Shown in pieces: positions 12,562 through 23,044 of a stretch of 64,000 nt of DNA. A model generated the notes under the pieces. The model was not told where the DNA came from. It did no database searches and was given only the letters and a program-made list of their open reading frames with translations. Origin of the DNA: Diphasiastrum complanatum. Taxonomy: Eukaryota > Streptophyta > Lycopodiopsida > Lycopodiales > Lycopodiaceae. Within the stretch, counting starts at the first letter, position 1. Every line of letters begins with the position of its first letter. A program made the position numbers and the translations under genes. The stretch lies in assembly GCA_029204225.1 (NCBI GenBank), contig CM055100.1, forward strand, positions 15,798,600 to 15,862,599, written 5' to 3'.

Positions 12562-13071
12562 GAAATAGATTTGATTGACTTGAAACTCACAAAGGTCTCA
12601 CACTTGCAGTGTTTCACTCAAATTTGATTTCTAATCCAACAAATGGACTTATAATCACAATTCTATCACTCTCTCACAAAGTTGGAATGAAGATAAGATG
12701 AAGTGAAAACTAATTTCAAACAAATCTTGCCAAGAAATGGATTTGATTGTCTCTAGAAACTCACTAAGGTCTCTCTCTTGGAGTGTTTCACTCAAATTAG
12801 ATTTCTAATCCAACAAATCGACTTATAATCTCAATCCTAGCACTCCCTCACAAAGTGAATTTCTTTGGTTCAAATGAATACCATGCATTAAATGCAGGTT
12901 CAGAGGTGCCCACACATGTGGACAGTACGGATTTGTACCCCTACCAAATTTGGGATCAAATCTCCTCACCAAAATCAAGATTCTAGCTTGCCCTCTCAAT
13001 ACTAGTTTTTAGCACCAAAACTTGCTAAAAATGGATTTGCATTAGATCAATGGCTTATGCTCTTGTACTTG

Positions 13072-13083
13072 GCTCTGATACCA
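13072..13083 (-). other. Primer-binding site (initiator Met tRNA type)
   Basis: GCTCTGATACCA on the plus strand, the complement of TGGTATCAGAGC. It sits immediately inside the LTR that starts at 13084. Confidence 0.85.
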
Positions 13084-13776
13084 TGTGAAAGTACTGTACT
13101 TTAGGACCATAAATGGATCTACAAAAGATCCACAAGAGTGATTGGATGCTTGTTTAACAATCTATCAAAAAACTAGACACAAAAAAGTTGATCTAGATTT
13201 GACAAACAACAAGCATTAACAATCAAAAGCATTGATAAACATTGAAATACGAGCCCACATGTGTGTACTACAGGCTGTAGTACGGCCTTCAACCTGAGAA
13301 ACACGTATAAATTGATTTGGTTTCATTTGGATCACAAAAACTCAATGTACATAGTGAACTAGCTTGAGATTGGCAATGAGCTCCAAAATTTTTCTATCTT
13401 CTCACTATGAGAGCTTGGAATACATAGCAAATTCAACTTCCTTCTTGAAGTAAGGTGGATTTCCAGCATGTAATAAGGAAGTTAACTCACTCTTCTTGCT
13501 CTAAAATGAAACCCTAGCCTAGATCCTAGACATATGCTTGGTAGGTAGCTAGTTGGTCAAATTTTCACCTTAAACTTGGCGTAGGTCCTATAAAGTAGGG
13601 ATGACCACCAAATAGACATGACCAACTCTCTTGACTTGACCTAACCTACATTAGGAGTGGGTTGCCATGTGGCGTTTTGGCCATACTTGTGTGAAACCCA
13701 ATTATGTACAAAATTTACACTATTCTTCATGGTTTTTGATCAAGCTAGATTTGCCAATTTTTGGCAATTTTTCACA
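13084..13776 (-). mobile_element. 5' LTR of the minus-strand copia
   Basis: Bounded by TGTGAAAG on the left and TTTTTCACA on the right, giving matching inverted ends, and adjoining the PBS. Its 693-bp length agrees with the LTR at 45620-46267, which also begins TGTGAAAG, so the two elements may be related. Confidence 0.65.
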
Positions 13777-14819
13777 TCTTGCTAATACAAATTGTTGCTA
13801 ATTAGGTTGGAAACTCTCTAAATGCTTTTTATCTTGTCATAGTAAATCCTCTTAAGTTCAGTATACATTGTAAATATTTGTTCATACAAGTAAGTCTCTA
13901 ATACTAGAACATAAATCTAGCTAGACAACAATGGAGGCTATAGATGCCATAAATAGACATGCCTTTGCTCATACAATCCCATATGTTTGCTGAAGGTATT
14001 AAGTTTCAACTATTCAAATTTGGGTAATTTTTGAGAAGAAGACTAAATTCTCAAGAGTCAAAATGATCATGAACACTTTTAAAAGTCAAAGTGCTAAAAT
14101 CTAGTACCTATTATGGATGGTGAAGTTCCCCATCCCACATGCTTGTAATTTGAGGCCCTACTGCACATGACAAAACAAGTGGCTTACCTACTCTCTCGTT
14201 AGGGCTTTGTCTAATATTGTATGAAACCCTAATTATAAAATCCGAGCTGAAGCTTATGATTAATTCATTGTACATTCACTTGAGATTAAGCAAGGTTTGA
14301 CATTGGCAGTCCTTAGTGAACTGAGTGGCAATCTAATGCTACTTTCTAGTTGTGTTTTGCATTCGATTGAAGCCATACACTTCGATTTACAGTAGCATTT
14401 ATAATTTTAACTTATCTTTGTGTTTGAGTGATCAAAATCAAGAAGGTAGTGGAGCAATTGCCAAGTTCACAATCATTAGTAACTAGCATTAGAGTTCTTG
14501 TGGAAAATGATAAAAGCTAGCTAGGTATTTTGGTGATATGTGTCATCATGTGCTTGAGGGGACCTTATTCTCCACCATCACTTGTACATATCATGAGCAC
14601 AGGTAGGCTTTGACTGAGCATATGGACCTAACCTCGAGCTCCATGGAGAGTCCACACATGTCCTATTTTGTAGGGATGCAAAAATGGAAGTGGTGCATCT
14701 CATCCTATCACTCTCATCCTATTGGATCATGGGGATGGAGAACTCATTGTACATACTTTTGGAAGATAGAATTTTTTAATCACTCAATTCTCTTCTAGTA
14801 GTACCCAAGAGCAAGGATT

Positions 14820-14853
<34 letters not shown>

Positions 14854-15302
14854 AAATGCCTTGTACTAGTGTTACATCAATGGTTCAAGTATGCATAAAT
14901 CCAAAACACAGTGTATTGTTTGTTAAGTTATAAATTAATGCACTCATTTTTACAACAACCACATTAAATTGCAATTTATGCAAAAAAAATACTTCCAAAA
15001 GACAATGTGATGCCGAGAACGTGAAATGAAGCATGAAAGATGTTGAGCAAGCTTGGAATGAATTACGAAAAGATTCATGCATTTCCAAATGACCACATTT
15101 TATATATAGGGTGTGCATTCAGAAAAAGATCAATGTCCAACAAGTAACACATCATGATATGAAACAAACATACAAGGATTGAGCATGCCACAAAAAGTGT
15201 TATGTCACTTTCCTATCATTTCATGACTACAACATTTCTTTCGATGCAAATCTTTGGCACAACTGGCATGCTACAAATTGATCTATGGATGATGTGATGC
15301 GG
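13777..15302. other. Non-coding; short (CT)n at 14822-14852
   Basis: No coding sequence recognised. One 15-unit CT microsatellite is present. Confidence 0.5.
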
Positions 15303-15602
15303 GTACCAAGTGACTCACTTGCATGGAAACATATTGACGAGTAGTGGTTTGAGTTTAAAAATGAACCTCGTCATTTGTGATTTGGTTTAGCAATGGAGGG
15401 CATACATCCTTTTGGTGTTCGAGCTTCAAAATGGTCCATGTCGCCAGTTGGTCTTGTTAACTACAATATTCCCCATGGGTGAGTATAAACATGGGGCATT
15501 TGTTATTAGCTCTAATGGTTCCAGGAAAATACAAAGATAAGAGCATGGATGTTTACCTAGAATCATTGATTGAAGAATTGTCCAGGCTTTGGAATGGTGT
15601 CA
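15303..15602 (+). pseudogene. CACTA (En/Spm) Tnp2-type transposase fragment
   Basis: Reads PSDSLAWKHIDE, EFKNEPRHL, FGLAMEGIHPFGVRASKWS, SPVGLVNYNIPH. After one frameshift near 15480 it reads NMGHLLLALMVPGKYKDKSM and DVYLESLIEELSRLW. The order and spacing match the Transposase_21 (Tnp2) domain of CACTA elements. In-frame TAG and TGA codons at 15345-15395 show it is dead. No CACTA termini were identified nearby. Confidence 0.82.
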
Positions 15603-16207
15603 ATGCATATAAAATCTAAAGGCCTTTGCAAGGAAGAAATTGTACTCTTCATGAAATTCTAATTTCAACAATGCACGATTATCCTCATTTGAGTGAATGT
15701 TCGGGTATGTAAAATATTGGTTTGGTATGTTAATAATAATGATGGATTCTCGCAATCTATTACATCTCAAAAATGTATTTGAACTTTCTAATGCAATCAC
15801 AAATGCAAGCTTTTACAACATTTTGATACAAAACATGCTACATATCTGGGCCAAATTTTAAGAGCCGTCATAGTACAAATTTGTTATGAAAAGTGGTATT
15901 TGAAAATCATCGAAAATATCTAACAGTCGATCACCCTTTTTGAACAAACCAAAGGTGAGCTCGAGAAGACGAGAAGATGGTCCGTTACTCACATCTCCAA
16001 CCTCGTGAATGGGAGTAAGAGAATGGTATGACAAGTGGATCAAACACTCTTAATCAATCACCTCTTGAATTCTACAAATATATACAATTTTTTTTTTAGC
16101 AAACCTATATGTAAACATATAATTGGTGAAAAAGATACTATTGCAGCATGTCAAGACTTGGAGGTGGCTAAGGTTAAAAGACCCTATTGGATTGGAAATG
16201 ATGAAAG
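15603..16207. other. Non-coding, unassigned
   Basis: Nothing recognisable; probably further decayed transposon sequence. Confidence 0.4.
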
Positions 16208-16877
16208 TGCTGGAAATGTTGAACTCATGCAACCATTCCCTGGTGCTCCATGAAGTCGAAACGAAGGACAAAAGAAAAGTGTTTGTCCCTGCAACGAAAA
16301 GACACCCTGGACAGAGAGCACGGATCGAAGGAAAAAAATTCAATCCGACACGTGGCAGCTTGATGAGCATGGAGTCTTGGACTACCATGCTCAGCCGCCA
16401 AGGTCCACGTCATCAGGGGATAACTAACTAACAATTAAGGATTAAGTGTGTCTTTTAAACTGCTACTTAGTAACCTTGCAGTGTCCCCAGATAGATGATA
16501 AAAGAGAGTGAACAAAAACTATTCATAGCAAGATACAGAAGAGAAGATTGTCACGTTCAAGCACTATGAGCTATGCATGAAAGTCTACCAACGAGCAGAA
16601 CATAGCTGATTTGTGAGAGGAGTGACAAGCCACCAACGAGCGAGACACTGATCAACTCACTCATAAAGAAAATGCAAATTACAATTGTCCTCTTCTCTCA
16701 ATTTTTTATTATTTGTGTCGTTTGTTTGATAGAATGATTTTGTGTTTGTGATCAATAGTCATTTGCTTAGGATCCTGCATTAATTCCGCAAGCTAACCTA
16801 AGTAGGTAGTAAAAGACAGGTACAGACAAGATCAAGAGCTATGCTTGGCGAAACGAAAATTATCGCAATCATCCACA
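16208..16877 (+). mobile_element. Copia 5' LTR (same family as 36593-37436)
   Basis: Starts TGCTGGAAATG and ends CCACA directly before a PBS. Homologous along its length to the LTR at 36593: GAAATG.TGAACTC.TGCAAC near the start, TGCATGAAAGT and CCAACGAGCGAGACA later. Confidence 0.75.
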
Positions 16878-16889
16878 TGATACCAGAGC
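16878..16889 (+). other. Primer-binding site
   Basis: TGATACCAGAGC, a degenerate initiator-Met tRNA PBS next to the LTR end. Confidence 0.7.
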
Positions 16890-16913
16890 AGTGATTCTCT
16901 AAGACAACACAAT

Positions 16914-17440
16914 ATGGCTACAAGATCTAGACGAGAATATCAATCAATCTTGATGGAGCAAACTATCAAATATGGAAGTTTAAAATTAAAATGATTCTGA
17001 AAGGTGAAGGCATCTAGTCAGTGACCGAACTCATAGAAGAACAGCCTCCAGAAGGAGACCCGAGGAGAGTTGAGTGGATCAGAAAAGGTGAGCATGCAAT
17101 GGTGACAATTTTTGGTCCATCAATGAGGAAATACTCATGCAGATTGAAGACTGTGCGAGCTGCCATGAAGTGTTGGAAACTAAGCCCATAGTTGTCTCCT
17201 TGGAATCACAAACTCAGACAACCAACTTATTTGAAGAACGTCTACAACAGGCTTTCGACTGATCTCCAGCAAAGGGTAACCAATCATGTCATAATTTCAA
17301 GTTCAGATGTTAAGTTTAATAACTTGAAATCATTGAAGACTTCAAACGTCCACAGATCCTCACGAACTCGAATAGTTCCTGAGAGATATGCACCTCAATC
17401 ATTCTGGACTTCATCAAAAGAACCAGAGAGACTACATTAG
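16914..17440 (+). pseudogene. Copia gag fragment
   Basis: Starts with ATGGCTACAAG and contains ANYQIWKFKIKMILKGEG, then VTELIEEQPPEGDPRRVEWI, colinear with the gag at 37502. The Trp codon of the motif GIWSVTEL is TAG here. The second part (17192-17440) is a poorly matching open frame ending in RIVPERYAPQSFWTSS. The rest of the element is missing. Confidence 0.75.
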
Positions 17441-17689
17441 AGAAAATATGGGCCCAAAGAGGGCCCTATTAGAAATGCCATGTAGGAGAGAGAAAAATAA
17501 CTATAAAGTAATTATAATATCATTTTCTAACTTCTTTACGCATCTGCCCGCACTACTTTCCATGTAAATGAATGCACCTTAGTTTAGTTACATCAAACTT
17601 CACTAGTACTTAACCATAGTTAGAATATAATTTTTTAGAATGCTGAAATATTCCCTCCCAATAGTTGGGAACACTCAAAAATTTGAATT

Positions 17690-17800
17690 AGGAGTGACAT
17701 TTCTAAAAAAAGCCTACTCCATCTCTATCTCCAGGGTAAAAAACAAGTGTTTAGCGCCATCTCTATCTCCAGCAGACCGTTAGCGCCATCTCCAGCTTTC
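17690..17800 (+). repeat. Short repeat of a CCATCTCTATCTCCAG unit
   Basis: The phrase CCATCTCTATCTCCAG appears twice (about 17718 and 17758) and in shortened form (CCATCTCCAGC, about 17788). Two copies are preceded by TTAGCG. This lies at the left edge of the transposase-like gene and may mark an element border. Confidence 0.5.
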
Positions 17801-17984
17801 TTATTGTCATTGTGTTGTTTGTTATTATACTACTGTACTGATGACAAAGCTTTATCATTTTCATGTGAATCTGTCACCAGAATATGCTCCGCTCAGGACG
17901 AGAAATTCAAAGCAACCCAAATTGTCAACTTCTGATATGGTCTGATACAGGGAGGAAAAGCTAAAACATGTAGATTTATGGTCA

Positions 17985-20643
17985 TCAGAAACATTGTATC
18001 CTATTGATCCATGTTCATTGCAACATCCATATTTTCATTCAATGAGTCAGTTAATAATCTATATGTGTCATGGTAAAAATGGCCTTTTGGGTTACTATGA
18101 GAATTTGATGCTCTATGGGAATGCACATTCAATGCAAAGAATACATTATTTGGAAGAAGAATCAAGAAAAAATCAAAGGAGTGCGAAGAAAAATCTACAA
18201 AGATGAAAACTTGTTTGGATGAAAATGAGATGCTCAAGGAGGAGATCCAAAGGTTGAAATCTTCTTTGCATCATTATACAACTAGTAATGATGAGATAAA
18301 AATTGCATTTCAATCCATGTGTATCTCATATTTGTCTCTTGTTAAAGATATGGATGTGCTCAACAGAAAGGTTCGAAGCAACAAGAGGAAAAGACTGGTA
18401 AACAAGGATATATGTGATCTATCATCCAAAGGAGGCCATGGAAAAAGATGAATCCGTGCATTCAAGTAAGTTATAACTTATGTGGTATTGAGTATTGCTT
18501 GAACTTTTTGATTCATTTATAATCACTAATTTTGTTATTTATTCATTTTAACTTTCTATTGATTTGCTTATTATATACTGCTGTGAATACTATGAGTGTC
18601 CTAATTTCTACTGACATTTTCATGAACATTATGTTTGCAATGCAGATCAGCATTGGTTGTTGAAGACCATTTGGCCGATGAGATTTCAATTGGAAACTCA
18701 CTAGGCTCTATCTTGACTTCTAAATCTATGAAATCAATGTTAAATAATAACAAAATGAAAAAGATTAAAGCTTCAGTTACTGATAGCATTATGGATGAAG
18801 TTGGAAAAATATTAGACACTACATTGCTTCAGGGGGCATGTGACTTTTCTAGCATCAGTAGGGAAGCATATGCAACAATGTTTAAGATGATAAAGGAGGC
18901 ATTTGCACAGGTAAATATTAAAAAGTTTCTAATCCCACGACCATTTCATCTTTAAAAAAAAGAGACATGTTAAACCATGGTATGTAGACATTAGTTGATA
19001 ATCCATCTCATATCAATGAAGTGTATTGCTCGAAAGGAGAAAGTCTAGCTTATAACAATTCCAACAATCTATTTATTGACATTAATCAATTATTAACATT
19101 CATCATAAATTTTTACGGTATTACAAATGAGAATGTCAATAACAAGTTGATAGTTGTTCTCAAGTTAGATGAGCCTGAAATTATAAAAGGACAAAAAATG
19201 GAAAGAGTCAGTCTCACGATTATGAATGGAGCACTTTCAAATTCAGAAGACTAAGAAGGCCTCAATTTCAGTGTTCATCAGAAAATGATATATGGTGGTT
19301 GGCAGCATTTAAGGTATAGCAGTTCCTTCACATAATAAATAGGGATAATAATTTGAATATGGATTTCATATCTAAAAGTTTCTCTATGTCAATATTATGA
19401 GGCTAATCACGTTTTTGTATTATCTTATAGGTGCTGAAAGAAGACCATGACATTCTCTCATGGATATTTTATAGAACATCATATGCTGCCACCATAAAAA
19501 ATCACATGAAGGGAGTTCCACTCAATATTCCTGGAATTGGCACTTTCAACATTGAATGGCATTTAGCAGGAGATCTGAAGACATTAAAATGTATGTTCAA
19601 TGTATCTCATGGCGCTAACTCTAAACACCCTTGTTTGTACTGCATGAAAACAACAAAAGACATGACAAGGAGTACATGAATATCAAGAGATCGAAAGATC
19701 CTAATTGGAAACCTGTACTACCGATTCCTCTAAGAAATGTTCATATCTGTACATTGCATGCGGAGGTGCGTATTATAGAAAAAATAATATATCTTCACGT
19801 CTTGTTTGCATGGAATTCCGAGCCAGAGGCCTCTGCGAAGGGATCTATTTCTAGATTAGAGGATGTGTTGTCCAAAGCAGACTTACATAAAGGCCACGTT
19901 AAAATTAAAAAAGATGACAAGCTATAAGGTAAAACAAGAAATATTCCATGCAAGCCGAGCATTGGAGGATCTAAAGCTCGAAGATTTTTTATCAAATTAT
20001 TCTGGCAAACAATCTAAGGTTCAATACACGGTTTGGAAAGAAATTATTGCAGTAACTCAAGATTTTGAAGAAGAAGGTTCTACTCGTATACACAAAGTAG
20101 AAGTTTGGAAAAAGTTAGACAACATGGTGAAATACTTGAGAAAAGATAAATTTTCAAATACTGATGTACAAATGATACAAAAAACAACCAATGAATTTGT
20201 GGATGCAGTTCAAATGGCATGGGGTGTTGATCATATAACACATTATATGGTAAGATTTTGATTTTACACTACGATAGACAAATATGTGCAATTAAATTAG
20301 ATACTTTCGGTACTGATTTAGATTATGTTTTTATGACATGCAGCACATATTACAACATCATTTGACATTCTTTGCAAGAAATAGTGGAAGTCTTAGCATA
20401 TGGTCATCGCAAGGAATGGAAAAAACTCATTGGCAAGCAAGAGCATCATTTCATAAAAGTACACAACATGGTGGGACTAGCACAAAAAACAGCTATATAT
20501 TGCAACTTTTCCAATGGTTTTATAGAAAAATCCAAATTCGTCATAATACAAAATCGACGGATTATAAAAAATTTCAAAAAGCATGCAAATTTATACAAAC
20601 CAGTAGGCTACAGAGACACAATAAAATTTTGTATATTAAATAA
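17985..20643 (+). pseudogene. Multi-exon transposase-like gene, unclassified
   Basis: Exon-like open segments with plausible GT-AG joints lie in order. 17985-18450 is a coiled coil with KMKTCLDENEMLKEEIQRLK. 18644-18910 contains DSIMDEVGKILDTTLLQGAC. 19008-19312 contains KLIVVLKLDEPEIIKGQKME and ends SENDIWWLAAFK. 19431-19930 has NIEWHLAGDLKTLKCMFNVS, the Cys pair PCLYCM and VHICTLHAEVRIIEKIIYLH. 19935-20249 is helical, ending WGVDHITHYM. 20342-20643 contains SLSIWSSQGMEKTHWQARAS. GDLKTL..HPCLYC..TLHA followed by QGMEKTHW recalls large eukaryotic transposase-like proteins, but I cannot name the family. At least three single-base frameshifts (about 18175, 19250, 19672) show decay. It converges on the minus-strand gene, 30 bp apart. 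Confidence 0.5.
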
Positions 20644-20673
20644 AAATATTTACAAAGTACAATTCAGCAGTAT

Positions 20674-22149
20674 CTAATCTGTTTTCGATATTTTCTCCAA
20701 TGAAAGTTGCATCTTAGAATCATGCAACAATTTTCTTCTTTCGTATGGATCCAATAGCTCATAGTTTTCATGCTTACTCAGAACAACATAAGCAGCATAC
20801 ATTGCAAAATGAAATGATTTGAGCATGGAATTCACTGGTCCATATCCTAAAATTTTAACCGCAATAGTTTTCTTTACAAAAATTATTTTATGCACCTTAT
20901 TGAGATTATGTCCTCTAAGAAAATGAGACAGTGCCTTGATTGCCATAATCATAGTTTCACCATGTTGATGAAACTTTGAATGGGCAACACTTATCTCATT
21001 ATTCTTGAAGGACTTCAGATAGTGCCCCGGTGCATGATCTCTTGAAAATTCTCCAGTAGAAGATCTCTGCCCTCCTCGACGAATTGCGAAATCATCAAGG
21101 AAAATTGTTTCATGAAATGATAAAAAACAGAGTAAGCTCCAGTATATAAACTGACATAACCAATCTACTAGTACTTGATAAGATACAAAAACTTATGCAT
21201 TCGGCTTTGTCTTCACTGATTATTTTCTCTCCATCAATATTATGTCCACCTTTCGATGTCAATATTGTTGGGGAATAGACAGTTGGCTGTGGAAAACCAA
21301 GTTGACTTTGGATTCTAAGAAACTCCTCCTCAGAAGGAAGATCATCTTCTTTGTTGTGCAATCTTTTCCTGAATAAAACTTGTCATTATGTACATCGTCA
21401 ACACCAAGGAGAAGATCATCAGCATCAAAATCAATTATATCCGAAAATTCATCAAGCTCTTTGCTCAAAATGCAAAGAGTCTCAGCTTCAGTGAAGTCAA
21501 AAAGATCCGATATATCCGATATTGTCAAAAAGGAATTATTATCTATATTATAAGTAAGCAAAGTGATCAAAGATTTATCAGAAGGAGAAAGGTAGAGGGT
21601 GTTCTAGGGCCTATAAACGTAGCCCTATTTCGAACAGGATCAAAATCAAAACAATCATCTAAATTAACACTCGTATCAATAAAAAAAGTATCTATATATA
21701 CAATATATGACTTTTCGGACTTTGTACCATTAGAAGAACTGCTTCAAAAGTGAAAGGGACAGCCTCCGAATCGTCAAAAATATTTAACAAAAAAAATAAA
21801 ATAAAAGCAGACTGAAATCGACAAATCTACATTTTTTATTATGAATTGGACACTCATCTACAGACTTGAAATCATTATGTAACTTGGTAAACATTCTGTC
21901 AAGCTTAGCTTTATAGATATGCTTGTCGAGTGCCACTAGGTCTTGATAATGAATCATGTCCTTATTCTAAGATCTGAATAATGGAGTACTGAACAAGGAC
22001 TTAAATCTAAGATATATCTCAGAGAATGCCTCCACAATAGGGCCCTCAGCTATAGAAGGTAGAATAAAAAGAAAAGAGAAATACTCCAACCTATCAGTAA
22101 TACCAAACTCACGAAAAAAAGAAAGCAAACTAGATTCAAAATTAGACAT
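20674..22149 (-). pseudogene. Unknown gene divergent from the H3-fusion gene
   Basis: Not recognised. On the minus strand, ATG at 22149 opens MSNFESSLLSFFREFGITDR, followed by FSEIYLRFKSLFSTPLFRS. A TAG stop (about 21969-21971) follows, but the same frame continues with NKDMIHYQDLVALDKHIYKA and FKSVDECPIHNKKC. The TAG may have been CAG. Further exon-like pieces include an acidic segment rich in D and E (SKELDEFSDIIDFDADDLLL, about 21450), KEDDLPSEEEFLRIQSQLG (about 21330) and a last open frame of about 144 codons (21110-20674) containing AIRRGGQRSSTGEFSRDHAP and YGPVNSMLKSFHFAMYAAYV. It has frame changes near 21600. A canonical TATA box lies 310 bp upstream of the ATG. It ends 30 bp from the convergent transposase-like gene. 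Confidence 0.45.
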
Positions 22150-22179
22150 ATGAAACAAAAATAACAAAACTAAATATCA

Positions 22180-22962
22180 AATATCGCTCTCAGGCGCAAA
22201 CCACAGATCAGGCAAGCACGTCAAGGCAACGTGCGCTCGAGAGAGATATTTCAAGTTGGAGTATCGGATCCAGATGCAAGAACACAGAGCACAAAAGAAA
22301 AGAGATGCGAAGAGCGCTTGAATGCGATATCGAACGATGCAGTATCAGATCCAGGCACAAAATAGTCGACGAAGGGTAATGAGAGCAAGCGGCATGCTTG
22401 AATCGATATTCGGCAAAGCGGTCATAAATTTGCATGAAAATTCGAGCCGAAAAAGACCTATTTATAGATTTTTTTTGCACGTGTGGAAGAGTGGCGAAGG
22501 AACATGTGTCGACTTGTGATTGGTCAAAATAAATGCGCCGTACCTAGAATGATTGATCTGACATCTGTCACGTGCGATAATGACACGCGTCGAGTACGGA
22601 TTCGTGCACGTGTCTCAGCCCACATGGCCTCATAATTGGGGAATCATTGTCAGTATAGAAACTCCACATGGATCAATAATCTATCGACACGTGTCTTCGT
22701 CGACCTCACACGTGCAAAAAATTTGTATATATAAGCCCTCGGAATTTTCATTTTTTTCCCCAAAATTTTCGCTTTTAGCTCCCAATATCGCTCTCAAGCG
22801 TGTTCTTTCACCGTTATAGCTTTTGCCCTCTCACAGTGTGCTCGAGTTCGATACCGTTGGTAGTCCAATATTGCTTTCGAGCACACATCTCTTTTCATAA
22901 AATAATCTATGTAGATCTTGCGCTCAAAACCGATATTCAGTTCTAGTATTGATCTCTAGCGT
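22180..22962. promoter_or_regulatory. Array of an 18-nt bipartite motif
   Basis: Eleven copies fit RRTAT(C/T)(G/A/T)-N7-(G/A)(C/T)(G/A)(C/T) with invariant 18-nt length. Plus orientation: 22180 (AATATCGCTCTCAGGCGC), 22260, 22341, 22784 (AATATCGCTCTCAAGCGT), 22867, 22945. Minus orientation: 22233-22250, 22314-22331 (GATATCGCATTCAAGCGC), 22848-22865, 22920-22937. One further copy at about 22396 has a 1-nt shorter spacer. They lie in the presumed 5' leaders of both divergent genes and not between the two TATA boxes. Function unknown. Confidence 0.75.
22458..22734. promoter_or_regulatory. Bidirectional promoter with five G-boxes
   Basis: Two TATA boxes face outward: TATAAATAGG on the minus strand (about 22458-22467) and TATATATAA on the plus strand (22726-22734). 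Between them are five CACGTG G-boxes at 22478, 22569, 22607, 22688 and 22709, several within the extended form GACACGTGTC or GCACGTGTC. The two TATA-proximal leaders resemble each other: both read CTCG.AATTTTCAT shortly after the TATA. So the promoter halves may be inverted copies. It would drive the unknown minus gene (ATG 22149) and the H3-fusion gene (ATG 23045), each with a leader of about 280 nt. Confidence 0.7.
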
Positions 22963-23044
22963 CCTTTTATCGCAAATTTTTTTGTTTTCATCCACTTTTC
23001 TTTTGTTCAAACTTTTTTTTGTTAATTGTCTTCCTCTGAGAATG

